Shown in pieces: positions 42,737-51,107 of a stretch of DNA of 64,000 bases. The DNA lies in contig NZ_OZ244925.1 in assembly GCF_965221945.1 (NCBI RefSeq), positions 930,001 through 994,000 on the forward strand, read 5' to 3'. The notes beneath the pieces are model-generated. The model worked only from the letters and a program-made list of their open reading frames with translations. It was not told where the DNA came from and ran no database searches. The stretch comes from Poriferisodalis sp965221945. GTDB taxonomy: Bacteria; Actinomycetota; Acidimicrobiia; Acidimicrobiales; Poriferisodalaceae. The stretch's first letter is position 1. Each line of letters begins with the position of its first letter. Position numbers and translations under genes: made by a program.

Positions 42737-42870
42737 CTGATCGCCGCGAGGACTACCGGATCCTGATAACCAGCGGCGTTCTCGTGCGGGCGCTCAACGT
42801 CGTAGGCCAGCTTGGGGCTGACGGTGCGATCGAGCTGGTTTCGATCGACATCGATCTCGACTGGGAATAG
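42733..42870 (+). CDS. Very small protein, second of a coupled pair
   Basis: A 45 aa ORF from TTG at 42733 (four-base overlap) to TAG: TDRREDYRILITSGVLVRAL, then IELVSIDIDLDWE. Two predicted strands and an acidic end. It may be a truncated relic of a longer gene. No family recognised. Confidence 0.35.
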   Translation: MTDRREDYRILITSGVLVRALNVVGQLGADGAIELVSIDIDLDWE

Positions 42871-42928
42871 CGATGCGATCCAACAACATCTGAAGCGGAG
42901 AGGGGTCGACGATGCTGGATCATGCTGA

Positions 42929-43147
42929 GCGGGTCGCGGCGACGCGGTCGGCAGTGTCAACATTGAGCCGCTGCCTGAGTCAGCGTCGCCAGCCGCTGTG
43001 GTCATTGAAGGACCGCCGGTCCAGGTGTTGCTCGGATTGTGGGGCCGACCCCACTCCGGGATCGACGTCACCGACGGTGACCCAGCGGTATGGGAGCAGT
43101 GGCGAGCACTGCCCAGCGAAGCCTTCCAATTCGGGACCTGGGACTAG
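42929..43147 (+). pseudogene. C-terminal fragment of a TIGR03083-like protein
   Basis: An open frame without any start codon encodes about 72 residues including PPVQVLLGLWGRPHSGIDVT and GDPAVWEQWRALPSEAFQFG. The segment LLxLWGR followed by GDPA resembles the end of DinB/TIGR03083-type proteins. The N-terminal part is absent from all three upstream frames, so this is probably a relic. Confidence 0.4.
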
Positions 43148-43256
43148 CGCCGGGATGACGAAGCCAGTGCAACGTTCGTCGTCGAGATGGTGCACTGATC
43201 AGAACGGATAGAGCGACATTGTGGAAAGTTGGCCAACGTGCTCTGCGCGGATCGGG

Positions 43257-43571
43257 TCAGACGACAGCCCCGCCTTCGATCGGCGAGACGATGCGGGCTG
43301 CCTGTTCGGCCGGATCAGGCTCGGCGTGAGAACCCTTGCGGGCCGATCGTTCGACCCATTTGCGCCTGGCCTCGTCCAGATCGTCGGCAACCAGGTCGGC
43401 TAGTTCTTTCCTGACCTCATCGGCTTCCGATTGCAGCTCGTACTTGCGGGCGAAGGCATCGGCTGGCAATGCCCTGAGTTCGGAATCGATCTCCGAGAGC
43501 CGCTGGCGACGGCTGGCGGCGGGATCCTCCATCTGGCCTGCGTTCACGCGAGCGTCTTCCCACGATGTCAC
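43257..43571 (-). CDS. Small helical protein of unknown function
   Basis: A 104 aa charged protein: RRQRLSEIDSELRALPADAF, then KYELQSEADEVRKELADLVADDLDEARRKWVERSARKG, all heptad-like and probably coiled coil. GTG start, no clear Shine-Dalgarno. Similar short helical proteins occur in actinobacteria without assigned roles. It lies in a region of decayed genes, but its codon use is normal. Confidence 0.5.
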   Translation of the reverse strand: MTSWEDARVNAGQMEDPAASRRQRLSEIDSELRALPADAFARKYELQSEADEVRKELADLVADDLDEARRKWVERSARKGSHAEPDPAEQAARIVSPIEGGAVV

Positions 43572-43672
43572 ATTCGCGCGAAAAGCTGAGCCTTGGTGTC
43601 AAAAGGTCTCGAAGCGAGCGTTAAGAGCCTTGGCGGATAGGCGGCGATGCCCGGCAGCTCCAACGGCCTGGA

Positions 43673-43717
43673 TTTTGTGCAGAAATGCCGCTACAGACGG
43701 CAAATTTGCACAGAGAA
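43673..43717. repeat. Palindromic intergenic element, copy 2
   Basis: TTTTGTGCAGAAATGCCG, loop CTACAGA, CGGCAAATTTGCACAGAG and AA. It is the reverse complement of the copy at 12811-12857 with a few changes. Confidence 0.7.
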
Positions 43718-43732
43718 TTGCTTGGCGTCGGA

Positions 43733-43775
43733 CTCTGTGCAGAAATACCGCTACAGACGGCAAACTTGCACAGAG
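43733..43775. repeat. Palindromic intergenic element, copy 3
   Basis: CTCTGTGCAGAAATACCG, loop CTACAGA, CGGCAAACTTGCACAGAG. Same orientation as copy 2 and 60 bp from it; the loop is identical. Confidence 0.7.
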
Positions 43776-43802
43776 TTGGCGTGACAGCAAGTTTCCGAAA
43801 CG

Positions 43803-43922
43803 TCACCTATCCGCGCGGCCTCTAAGCGACGTCATGTCGTCGCTGTCGGTGGTGAGGATGAACGTGCCGAGATGCTCAGCGACGACGGCAAGACGACCCT
43901 TGACGTCTAACAGCCGATCCCT
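43803..43922 (-). pseudogene. VapC/PIN-like C-terminal fragment
   Basis: Minus-strand frame ending at TGA 43803 encodes LAVVAEHLGTFILTTDSDDM followed by TSLRGRADR. The ILTTDSDDM block matches the last strand and acidic motif of PIN-domain toxins. The remaining PIN domain is not present upstream, so this is a relic. Confidence 0.35.
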
Positions 43923-44111
43923 TGGCGGTCCAGAACTGCGTCGGCGCTCTCAAGATGTTCTTGGGCGATGGGCCCCTCAACCGCTTCCCATGAAGCGATC
44001 ATGTCGAGCAATGCCCGGCTGCGGCGACGACGCCTCGCCGTTACGAGAACCGAGCGCTTGACGACCACGCCAAGACAGTAGCCAGACCCGTCAAGAGTGC
44101 CCCTGAGCTTT

Positions 44112-44729
44112 TCAGCGGCTGGGCGTGAGCGGGAGATCGGCGAGCAGCTGGGCGATGCAGTCGTCGAGGGGCTGGGACGTGTTGATGGTGATCTCGGGTG
44201 CGGGGGGCGGCTCGTAGGGGGCGGAGATGCCGCTGAAGTCGGGGATCTCGCCGGCTCTGGCTTTCACGTAGAGGCCCTTGGGGTCGCGGGCTTCGCAGAC
44301 GTCGAGTGGGGTGTCGATGTAGACTTCGATGAAGGTGCCCTCTGGGTGGATGGCACGCACCTGGTCGCGATCGGCGACGTAGGGGGAGATGAACGCCGTC
44401 AGCACGACGTTTCCCGCGTCTTGGAACAGGCGGCAGACCTCGCCGATGCGGCGGATGTTCTCGGTGCGGTCCTCGGGCGAGAAGCCGAGGTCGCGGTTGA
44501 GCCCGAAGCGCACGTTGTCGCCGTCGAGGACATAGGCAGCGACGCCACGCTCCAGCAGCGCTGCTTCGAGGGCGAACGCCAAGGTCGACTTGCCGCTGCC
44601 CGAGAGCCCGGTGAACCAGACAGTCACAGCGCGGTGGCCGAAGTGCGCCTCCCGGTCGGCTCCACTGACCCGCCCTTCGGCGCGGACAATGTTGCGCGAG
44701 ACGGGCTCGGGCGCGGCGTCGCTGTTCAC
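44112..44729 (-). CDS. cysC: Adenylylsulfate kinase (stand-alone)
   Basis: A 205 aa APS kinase phosphorylating adenylylsulfate to PAPS, the sulfate donor. P-loop GLSGSGKST (about residue 41), LDGDNVRFGLNRDLGFSPEDRTENIRRIGEV for APS binding, and the lid-associated TAFISPYVADRD with the conserved Ser, then DPKGLYVKARAGEI. All key motifs look intact. The GTG at 44729 overlaps the cysNC stop by 4 bp, making it the last gene of the sulfation operon. It duplicates the kinase domain already fused to CysN. Confidence 0.93.
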   Translation of the reverse strand: MNSDAAPEPVSRNIVRAEGRVSGADREAHFGHRAVTVWFTGLSGSGKSTLAFALEAALLERGVAAYVLDGDNVRFGLNRDLGFSPEDRTENIRRIGEVCRLFQDAGNVVLTAFISPYVADRDQVRAIHPEGTFIEVYIDTPLDVCEARDPKGLYVKARAGEIPDFSGISAPYEPPPAPEITINTSQPLDDCIAQLLADLPLTPSR

Positions 44730-46612
44730 GGCGTGCTCGGTCCTCGGAGGAAGCCCCGCTCGGTCAGCACCCGCACGATCGCCGCCACACACTCGTCAAC
44801 GCTCTCGGTGGAGGTGTCGACACGCAGGTCGGCGTCTGCCGGCCGGTCATAGGTGGCTGAGACACCGGGGAACCGGGGGATCTCGCCGCTGTCGGCCATC
44901 GCGTATAAGCCGTGAGGGTCACGCTCGCGGCACACCTCGATCGGCGTGTCGACGAACACTTCCACGTAGCGGTCGGCGCCCACCAAGTCACGGGCACGCC
45001 GCCGCACCTCCCCGTTGGGCGCCACCAGCGCGGCAATCGCGATCAACCCCTGTCCGTTCACCAGCCGCGCGACTTCCGACACCCGGCGTAAGTTCTCCGA
45101 GCGTTCCTGGGCGCTGAAGCCCAGATCCCGGGAGATGCCCATGCGAACGTTCTCGCCGTCGAGGCGGATCGACACCTTGCCCCGGTCGAACAGCTCACGC
45201 TCGAGAGCGGTTGCGAGGGTGGACTTGCCCGCAGCGGTGAGTCCCGTCAGCAGGATGGTGCAGGGCTGCTGGCCGAACCGGATGGCCCGTTCGGCGTCGC
45301 TGATCTCCGAGCGCTGCCGCACCAGCGCAGCGTCGGGCGCGTGATCCCACGCCGAGGCTGCGCCGATGATCATGCCCGCACCCACGGTGGCGTTGGACAG
45401 CCGATCCACGAGCACGAATGACCCGGTTGCATGGTTGGACCGGTACGGGTCGAACGTCAGCTCCCGGTCCGACGCCACAACACAGCGTCCGATGTCGTTG
45501 AGCCCCAGCCCCAGCCCCAGCGCCGGCTCATGGGTCCCGGTGTTGATGTCGACGCGGTGCCGCAGGCTGCGGATCGTGCAGTTCGAAACAGTGTTGGCCG
45601 ACTGCAGCAGGTACGAGCTGCCGGGTTCCATCTCGGCCTCGTCCATCCACACCACCATCGCGTCGAGCTGGTGCGCACGTTGCGGCGCGTCGCCAGGCTT
45701 CACGAACAAGTCGCCGCGGCTGATGTCGATCTCATCGGCGAGCGTCACCGTGACGGCCCGGCCCGGACCGGCAACGTCGAGGTCGCCGTCGAAGGTCACG
45801 ATGCGCTCCACCGTCGAGCCGAGCCCCGACGGCAGCGCCACCACCGGGTCGCCGGGCCGAAGAACCCCCGACGCGACCGTGCCGGCGTAACCACGGAACT
45901 CTGGGTTCGGCCGGGTGACCATCTGCACCGGCATGCGGAAGTGGTCCAGATCGACATCGGCATCGGCATCGACGGTTTCGAGATGCTCCAGCAGCGGTGG
46001 CCCGTCGAACCAGCCGAGGTTGTCGCCCGCATCGACCACGTTGTCGCCCAGCAGGGCCGACAGCGGTAGGAAATACGGCTCGCCGAAGTCGAGCGTCTTG
46101 GCGAATGACCGGTAGTCCTCGCGGATCTCGGCGAACCGCTCGGCGGACCAGCCCACCAGGTCCATCTTGTTGACCGCGACGACGACTTGGCGAATGCCCA
46201 GCACGCTGATGATGTAGCTGTGGCGCTTGGTCTGGGGGAGCACCCCGTGACGGGCGTCGATCAGGATGACCGCCAGCTGGCAAGTCGACGCACCAGTCGC
46301 CATGTTGCGCGTGTACTGCTCGTGGCCCGGAGTGTCGGCGATGATGAACGTTCGCCGGGCAGTCGAGAAGTTGCGGTAGGCCACGTCGATGGTGATGCCC
46401 TGTTCCCGCTCGGCCCGTAAACCGTCGGTGAGCAGCGCCAGGTCGACCCGGTCGCCCGCTGAGCCCTGTGTCACCGAGTCGGCTTCGAGGCTCGTGAGCA
46501 CGTCCTCGTAGATCAAGTGCGAATCGTGCAGCAGGCGGCCGATCAGCGTCGACTTTCCGTCGTCGGTGCTGCCGCAGGTGAGGAACCGCAGGAGGTCGTG
46601 TTCGGGGGCCAT
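44726..46612 (-). CDS. cysNC: Bifunctional sulfate adenylyltransferase large subunit / APS kinase
   Basis: A 628 aa CysN-CysC fusion. Residues 1-420: EF-Tu-like GTPase with CGSTDDGKSTLIGRLL (G1), ADTPGHEQYTRNM (G3) and VNKMDLVGW (G4), then beta-barrel domains; with CysD it makes APS from sulfate and ATP driven by GTP. Residues about 440-628: APS kinase with GLTAAGKST, LDGENVRMGISRDLGFS and DPHGLYAMADSGEIPRFPG. In the kinase lid the usual FISP is IAALVAPNGEV, so the Ser is Ala. The ATG overlaps the cysD stop by one base. Confidence 0.95.
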   Translation of the reverse strand: MAPEHDLLRFLTCGSTDDGKSTLIGRLLHDSHLIYEDVLTSLEADSVTQGSAGDRVDLALLTDGLRAEREQGITIDVAYRNFSTARRTFIIADTPGHEQYTRNMATGASTCQLAVILIDARHGVLPQTKRHSYIISVLGIRQVVVAVNKMDLVGWSAERFAEIREDYRSFAKTLDFGEPYFLPLSALLGDNVVDAGDNLGWFDGPPLLEHLETVDADADVDLDHFRMPVQMVTRPNPEFRGYAGTVASGVLRPGDPVVALPSGLGSTVERIVTFDGDLDVAGPGRAVTVTLADEIDISRGDLFVKPGDAPQRAHQLDAMVVWMDEAEMEPGSSYLLQSANTVSNCTIRSLRHRVDINTGTHEPALGLGLGLNDIGRCVVASDRELTFDPYRSNHATGSFVLVDRLSNATVGAGMIIGAASAWDHAPDAALVRQRSEISDAERAIRFGQQPCTILLTGLTAAGKSTLATALERELFDRGKVSIRLDGENVRMGISRDLGFSAQERSENLRRVSEVARLVNGQGLIAIAALVAPNGEVRRRARDLVGADRYVEVFVDTPIEVCRERDPHGLYAMADSGEIPRFPGVSATYDRPADADLRVDTSTESVDECVAAIVRVLTERGFLRGPSTP

Positions 46613-47535
46613 CAGAAGTACCCCTCGCGCTTCTTCTCCTCCATCGAGCCCGACTGGTCGAAGTCGATCACCCGGCCTTCCCGTTCGGAGCGGGTTGCCG
46701 CCGCCATCTCGCCGATGATCTCGGGCAGCGTGGTGGCGGTCGACTCGATGGCGCCCGACAGCGGATAGCACCCGAGCGTGCGGAACCGCACCGTGCGCAG
46801 TTCCGGCGCCTCGCCCGCTTCGAAGACGAACCGATCGTCGTCCACCATGATCAGCACGCCGTCGCGCTCCACCACCGGCCGCTCCGCCGAGAAATAGAGG
46901 GGAACGATGGGGATGTCCTCGAGATGGATGTACTGCCACACGTCGAGTTCGGTCCAGTTGCTCAACGGGAACACCCGGATCGATTCCCCCTTGTTGACCC
47001 GCCCGTTGTACAGGTGCCACAGCTCGGGTCGTTGATTCTTCGGATCCCAGCGATGATGCGCATCGCGGAAGCTGAACACCCGCTCCTTGGCCCGTGATTT
47101 CTCCTCGTCACGCCGAGCGCCCCCGAACGCTGCGTCGAACCCGCCCGCGTCCAGCGCCTGGCGGAGCGCCTGGGTTTTCATGATGTCGGTGTAGTTCTTC
47201 GACCCGTGATCGAACGGGTTGATGCCCTGCGCCACGCCATCGGTGTTCGTGTGCACAATCAGCTCGAACCCGATCTCATCCGCCATCCGGTCCCGGAACG
47301 AGATCATCTCGGAGAACTTCCACGTCGTGTCGACGTGCAGGAGCGAGAACGGGATCCTGCCGGGGAAGAACGCCTTGCGGGCGAGGTGCAGCAGAACCGA
47401 CGAGTCCTTGCCGATCGAATACAGCATCACGGGTCGCTCGAGCTGGGCCACCACCTCGCGCATGATGTGGATCGCCTCGGATTCCAGCTGCTGGAGATGG
47501 GTTAGCCGCAGCTCGACCGGCACGGAGGCACTCAT
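46612..47535 (-). CDS. cysD: Sulfate adenylyltransferase subunit 2
   Basis: A 307 aa PP-loop ATP pyrophosphatase that forms APS with CysN. MLYSIGKDSSVLLHLARKAF is the PP-loop, followed by LLHVDTTWKF, AAFGGARRDEEKSRAKER and the C-terminal FRTLGCYPLSGAIES, all canonical. ATG 47535 overlaps the stop of the sulfotransferase-SDR gene by 4 bp, so sulfate activation is translationally joined to a sulfotransferase. Confidence 0.97.
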   Translation of the reverse strand: MSASVPVELRLTHLQQLESEAIHIMREVVAQLERPVMLYSIGKDSSVLLHLARKAFFPGRIPFSLLHVDTTWKFSEMISFRDRMADEIGFELIVHTNTDGVAQGINPFDHGSKNYTDIMKTQALRQALDAGGFDAAFGGARRDEEKSRAKERVFSFRDAHHRWDPKNQRPELWHLYNGRVNKGESIRVFPLSNWTELDVWQYIHLEDIPIVPLYFSAERPVVERDGVLIMVDDDRFVFEAGEAPELRTVRFRTLGCYPLSGAIESTATTLPEIIGEMAAATRSEREGRVIDFDQSGSMEEKKREGYF

Positions 47536-49838
47536 CTGAGCTCGCTCGACTTCGCCACCAGGGCTTCGCTGGCATCCCACAGCTTGGTTCCGTTTTCCGG
47601 ATCCGATGCCGGGGGCGACACCTGCTTCCGGTGCATCATGTGCAGATACATCCCTGTGGAGCTGCCCGCTTCTTCAGCGCAGCAGAGGTACACGACCGGT
47701 CCGATGGCCTCTTCGGGAGACTGAAAGAACAATCGCAGCACCGGGTTGATGATCGGCTTCAGCAGTGTCGGCGATTCTCTGGCGATACCTGTGGCCACGC
47801 CTCCTGGGCACAACGCGTGTACTGCGACGTCGATTCCTTCGCCCTGGTTCAGGCGGCGGGACAGCTCGGTTGCGAACGTGCAGAGGGCCAGTTTGCTTTG
47901 GCCGTATTGCTGCAGGCTTTCGGTCATCCCGTGTTCGGTGTAGGCACCGAAGCGATCGAAATCGATGGGGTCGCAGGACCGGTGGGATTCCGATGAGACG
48001 AACACGATCCGCGGGGCCTCACCGGACTGACTCGACGGGCGCATGACGCCGTCCTGGAGCCATCGGTCGATCATCACCCGTTTCGCTAAGAAGTTGACCG
48101 CGAACATGACCTCGTATCCCTGCGGGGTCTGCCTCGACCTGCGCGACAAGAGGCCGGCATTCATGACCGCAATGTCGAGGCGGGTGCCGCGCTCGTGCAG
48201 CTGGTCGCAGAAGCGATGCACAGAGCGGAGATCGGCGAGGTCCACTTCGACCAATTCCACGGTCTCGGACCCAGACTGTCGCTTGATCTCGTCGCAGATT
48301 CCGGCATGGCCAGGGCGGCAGGCCAGAATCATATTCCCGCCGCGCCGTGCGAGATCAATAGCAGCAGCTCGACCCACCCCGCTGTTGGCGCCGGTCACGA
48401 GGCACGTCTTGCCGTCAATCCGCACGTCGTCTGGGACCGGACTGAGGTCAGGGTTCTTCGAATCCCGGAGGTCCCGAAGGGCCGCGCTCATGGCGTTGAC
48501 GATGGCGCTGCCAGGGAACTTTCTCTTCTCTTGTGTCATGCCAGAAGGTGCCTCGCCGGTCGATTGATGATTGGCGCTCGATGGCTGGCTCGGGGCCTCT
48601 TCGAACGGGATTGCATATGTCTCCCGGTAGGAGGAGAAGGCTTCATCGACGACCTGCTCGCTCAGCCCGAAGTCGCTGAGCTTGTAGGCATGCTTGCCGA
48701 AGCGGTTCTGCGGATTCGCCTCCGTGTATTGCACGGTTTCCCGCTCGGCTTCGTCATCGAAACCGATCCCCGCCAGCCCGCAGATCCGCCGGACCTCGGC
48801 GATCGGGTCGTTCGTCAGGTCGTAGTAGGAGACGTCAACGAACTGTCCGGCTGGCGACTCGGCCCGGGTCTGCATGGCCAGTTGGACCATCCTGTGCGTC
48901 TTGTGGCACCAGTGTTGCCCGATTTCGGTCGGATTGACCCAATCGCTGAAGATGCCGCGGCCATGGGCAACCATGCTGCAAAAGGAAGCGAGCGTCACTC
49001 GGGGATCGCGGTGGGTCTGCACGATTGTGGCGCCGTCGAACACCTTCTCAAACACGTCGAGGTACTCCATGTGGTGCGGGGTCTTGAGCACCCAGGCGCT
49101 GCCGGGCCGCTGCCACGACAGCACCTTCAGAACCCGGCGGAAGTACTCATAGGTCTGCGTGTGGTCCTGTTCTTCCAGCCAGCGGGAATAGCTCGGCACA
49201 CACATGATGGCTTCGGCTGACTGACTCATGAAGTTCAGGTCGAGCAGCAGGACGTCCTCTTCCGCCTGGTCGTGCCCGACCGGATGGATCGCCATGAATT
49301 CAGGTGCCAGGTAGGAGATCGTCTTCTCGGCAAGCACCGCACGCCATCTGCGAGCCCGCTGTGCGCGTTCGGTCTCATTGTCAGCCGACACCGGCACCAG
49401 CGCTTCCGCGCCCGAGATGCCCCGAATCTCCGGATGGGAATTCAGCAGGCGCTGCAGCAACGTGGTACCGGTGCGCTGCAATCCGGTGACCAGGATGATC
49501 GTGCCGAGGTCGATGTCGTCGATCTCGGGGTGCCGCTTGAGCAGGTTCTCGATCCGCAGCCGGTGAACCAGCACCCCGACGAGCCGCGACTTCTGTATCT
49601 GCCGACCGGTCGGGGTCAGGCGGGCTTCGCTGTTGATTGACGAGACGAGCACCTCGAGGGCACGCAGGTGCCCGTCGTCGCCGAAGTCCGTCAAGCCGGT
49701 CTTGTGTTGCGCAGCATCACGCAGTGCGCCGACGTCCAGGCGGTCCGAGAGCCCGAAGTGCAGACCTGCCGTGCCTAGCCGATTGAACATCCTGATGGGG
49801 GCAGGACGATAGGGGTTCTCATAGTCCGTGGAAGTCAC
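47532..49838 (-). CDS. Sulfotransferase fused to short-chain dehydrogenase
   Basis: A 768 aa two-domain protein. Residues 1-415: sulfotransferase with the PAPS 5'-phosphosulfate loop VTGLQRTGTTLLQRLLNSHP (about 118-137) and the 3'-phosphate block IVQTHRDPRVTLASFCSMV. A Ser/Pro-rich linker (about 415-470) leads to an SDR domain (470-768) with LVTGANSGVGRAA, VMNAGLL and the catalytic YGQSK (about 644). The SDR part resembles retinol-dehydrogenase/WWOX-like members acting on lipophilic alcohols. The two activities suggest oxidation or reduction and sulfation of one hydroxylated lipid. Placement directly upstream of cysD supports that PAPS is made for it. There is no frameshift between the domains. 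Confidence 0.88.
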   Translation of the reverse strand: MTSTDYENPYRPAPIRMFNRLGTAGLHFGLSDRLDVGALRDAAQHKTGLTDFGDDGHLRALEVLVSSINSEARLTPTGRQIQKSRLVGVLVHRLRIENLLKRHPEIDDIDLGTIILVTGLQRTGTTLLQRLLNSHPEIRGISGAEALVPVSADNETERAQRARRWRAVLAEKTISYLAPEFMAIHPVGHDQAEEDVLLLDLNFMSQSAEAIMCVPSYSRWLEEQDHTQTYEYFRRVLKVLSWQRPGSAWVLKTPHHMEYLDVFEKVFDGATIVQTHRDPRVTLASFCSMVAHGRGIFSDWVNPTEIGQHWCHKTHRMVQLAMQTRAESPAGQFVDVSYYDLTNDPIAEVRRICGLAGIGFDDEAERETVQYTEANPQNRFGKHAYKLSDFGLSEQVVDEAFSSYRETYAIPFEEAPSQPSSANHQSTGEAPSGMTQEKRKFPGSAIVNAMSAALRDLRDSKNPDLSPVPDDVRIDGKTCLVTGANSGVGRAAAIDLARRGGNMILACRPGHAGICDEIKRQSGSETVELVEVDLADLRSVHRFCDQLHERGTRLDIAVMNAGLLSRRSRQTPQGYEVMFAVNFLAKRVMIDRWLQDGVMRPSSQSGEAPRIVFVSSESHRSCDPIDFDRFGAYTEHGMTESLQQYGQSKLALCTFATELSRRLNQGEGIDVAVHALCPGGVATGIARESPTLLKPIINPVLRLFFQSPEEAIGPVVYLCCAEEAGSSTGMYLHMMHRKQVSPPASDPENGTKLWDASEALVAKSSELR

Positions 49839-49874
49839 GACACCTTCCGGCTGCAGGAGTGAGCTGCCACTGGG

Positions 49875-51059
49875 CTAGTCCTGCAGGCTGCTCAGCTTGA
49901 CCACTCGGCACCTCGGTTGGGGGTGCTCGGCGGCGCGCACCCACCGGAAGCACATAGTGCCGGACGTGTGGCCTGCGGTGTCGATCCAGTTCGGCAGGCC
50001 GGGGTCTTTGTGCGCCACAATCAGGCGCACCGAACCGTCGGCTTCGCAGTGGGCGAGATGCTTGTTGGTGTGGATCGTGAAATGGCGATAGTCCAGCGAC
50101 TCCATCCAGTAGTTGTTCAGCTGAAAGTTCCAGTGCTCGCACTCGGGAGGCGTGGCTTCGATGAGCAGCACTTCGTCGGGCGCCAGTGCCCAATGGCTGT
50201 GGTAGTAGGTGATGTTCGGATCCCCGCCGGCGGCCAGTGATACATCCGGATCGAACATCGGCAGTTCATTGCTGTGCTTGGAGAAGTCACGCGCCCACTT
50301 GGCGAACAGCAATGGTGCGCCCATCACCAGCGCCCCCGCTTTCTTCAACCCCTCATCCAGAGCCCCTGCCGTCAGGTGGGAGGGGCGGCGCTGGTCGGGG
50401 GGACAATTGATGCGCTCAATGGTCAGATCTGCCGGGGTTTCCGTAGTGCGGTCCCCAAACGTCTGGCGGACCACCAGCGTGCCGGTCTCGGACGTCATCG
50501 GGAGCCAGTTGGTGCCCTGTGGCGTGCTGCTGAGCACCAGTTCGAAGCACCCGTCGGGGTCCATCTCGATCTCGTCGGATTCGATGTATCCCGTAGGGGG
50601 CAAACCGCCGCCCTGGCCGTAGTTGCCGGACTGGGTTCCGAAGCTCAGGTAGGCGATGTTGTTGCGCCGACCGGTGATCGTGTACTCGTAGTTCCCGTCC
50701 AGCGCGGCCGTCAGATAGAAGTTGTCGGGATTGTCCGCGCCTAGCTTCGTGGTCTCGTCGACAACACGATGCAGCACGGGCGCGTTGGGGTCGGCGTGTT
50801 CGACGAACGCCGTCAGACCGGCGCGGGCGAGACGGCTGAGGTACCGGTATCCCTCAGCTTGGCTGAAAGGGTCCCGAGGAGCGCCGGGGAAATTCAACGC
50901 GGCTCCCGCCGCCTTCAACGAGTCGCAGAACTCGTTCCACGACTGGCCGCTCGTGACGCGCTGGGCGGCCACATCGTCGTGCGTCTTGCCACGCACTCTC
51001 AAAACGAGCAAGGAGACCCTTCGAAACGCAGCTAGGAGACCGATGGCGAACCGTCGCAT
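49875..51059 (-). CDS. DUF1214 domain protein
   Basis: A 394 aa protein whose C-terminal third is DUF1214: PDEVLLIEATPPECEHWNFQ, then NNYWMESLDYRHF. The N-terminus has a hydrophobic basic stretch (MRRFAIGLLAAFRRVSLLVL) that could be a membrane anchor. DUF1214 proteins are uncharacterised or poorly understood and often sit with lipid or steroid genes in actinobacteria. It lies 36 bp before the sulfotransferase-SDR gene and 48 bp after the second sulfotransferase. Confidence 0.8.
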   Translation of the reverse strand: MRRFAIGLLAAFRRVSLLVLRVRGKTHDDVAAQRVTSGQSWNEFCDSLKAAGAALNFPGAPRDPFSQAEGYRYLSRLARAGLTAFVEHADPNAPVLHRVVDETTKLGADNPDNFYLTAALDGNYEYTITGRRNNIAYLSFGTQSGNYGQGGGLPPTGYIESDEIEMDPDGCFELVLSSTPQGTNWLPMTSETGTLVVRQTFGDRTTETPADLTIERINCPPDQRRPSHLTAGALDEGLKKAGALVMGAPLLFAKWARDFSKHSNELPMFDPDVSLAAGGDPNITYYHSHWALAPDEVLLIEATPPECEHWNFQLNNYWMESLDYRHFTIHTNKHLAHCEADGSVRLIVAHKDPGLPNWIDTAGHTSGTMCFRWVRAAEHPQPRCRVVKLSSLQD

Positions 51060-51107
51060 GGCCTACGTCTACTGACTCAAACGGCTCGGCAGCAACGGGG
51101 GCCCCTG

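Larger units (their letters stand above)
43572..44111. other. Region of decayed genes and palindromic elements
   Basis: About 540 bp with no intact gene. It contains two copies of the palindromic element (43673-43717, 43733-43775) and a PIN-domain-like fragment (43803-43922). Further to the right on the minus strand a short open stretch with LLDMIASWEAVEGPIAQEHL might be an antitoxin end, too weak to call. Confidence 0.45.

Noticed and set aside
43673..43775. Short minus-strand ORFs spanning the palindromic elements
   Set aside because: Their apparent repeated peptide arises from the DNA palindromes; no ribosome site and no conservation pattern.
44112..47535. Assimilatory sulfate reduction
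   Set aside because: No PAPS/APS reductase, sulfite reductase or sulfate transporter is in the operon; the partners are sulfotransferases.
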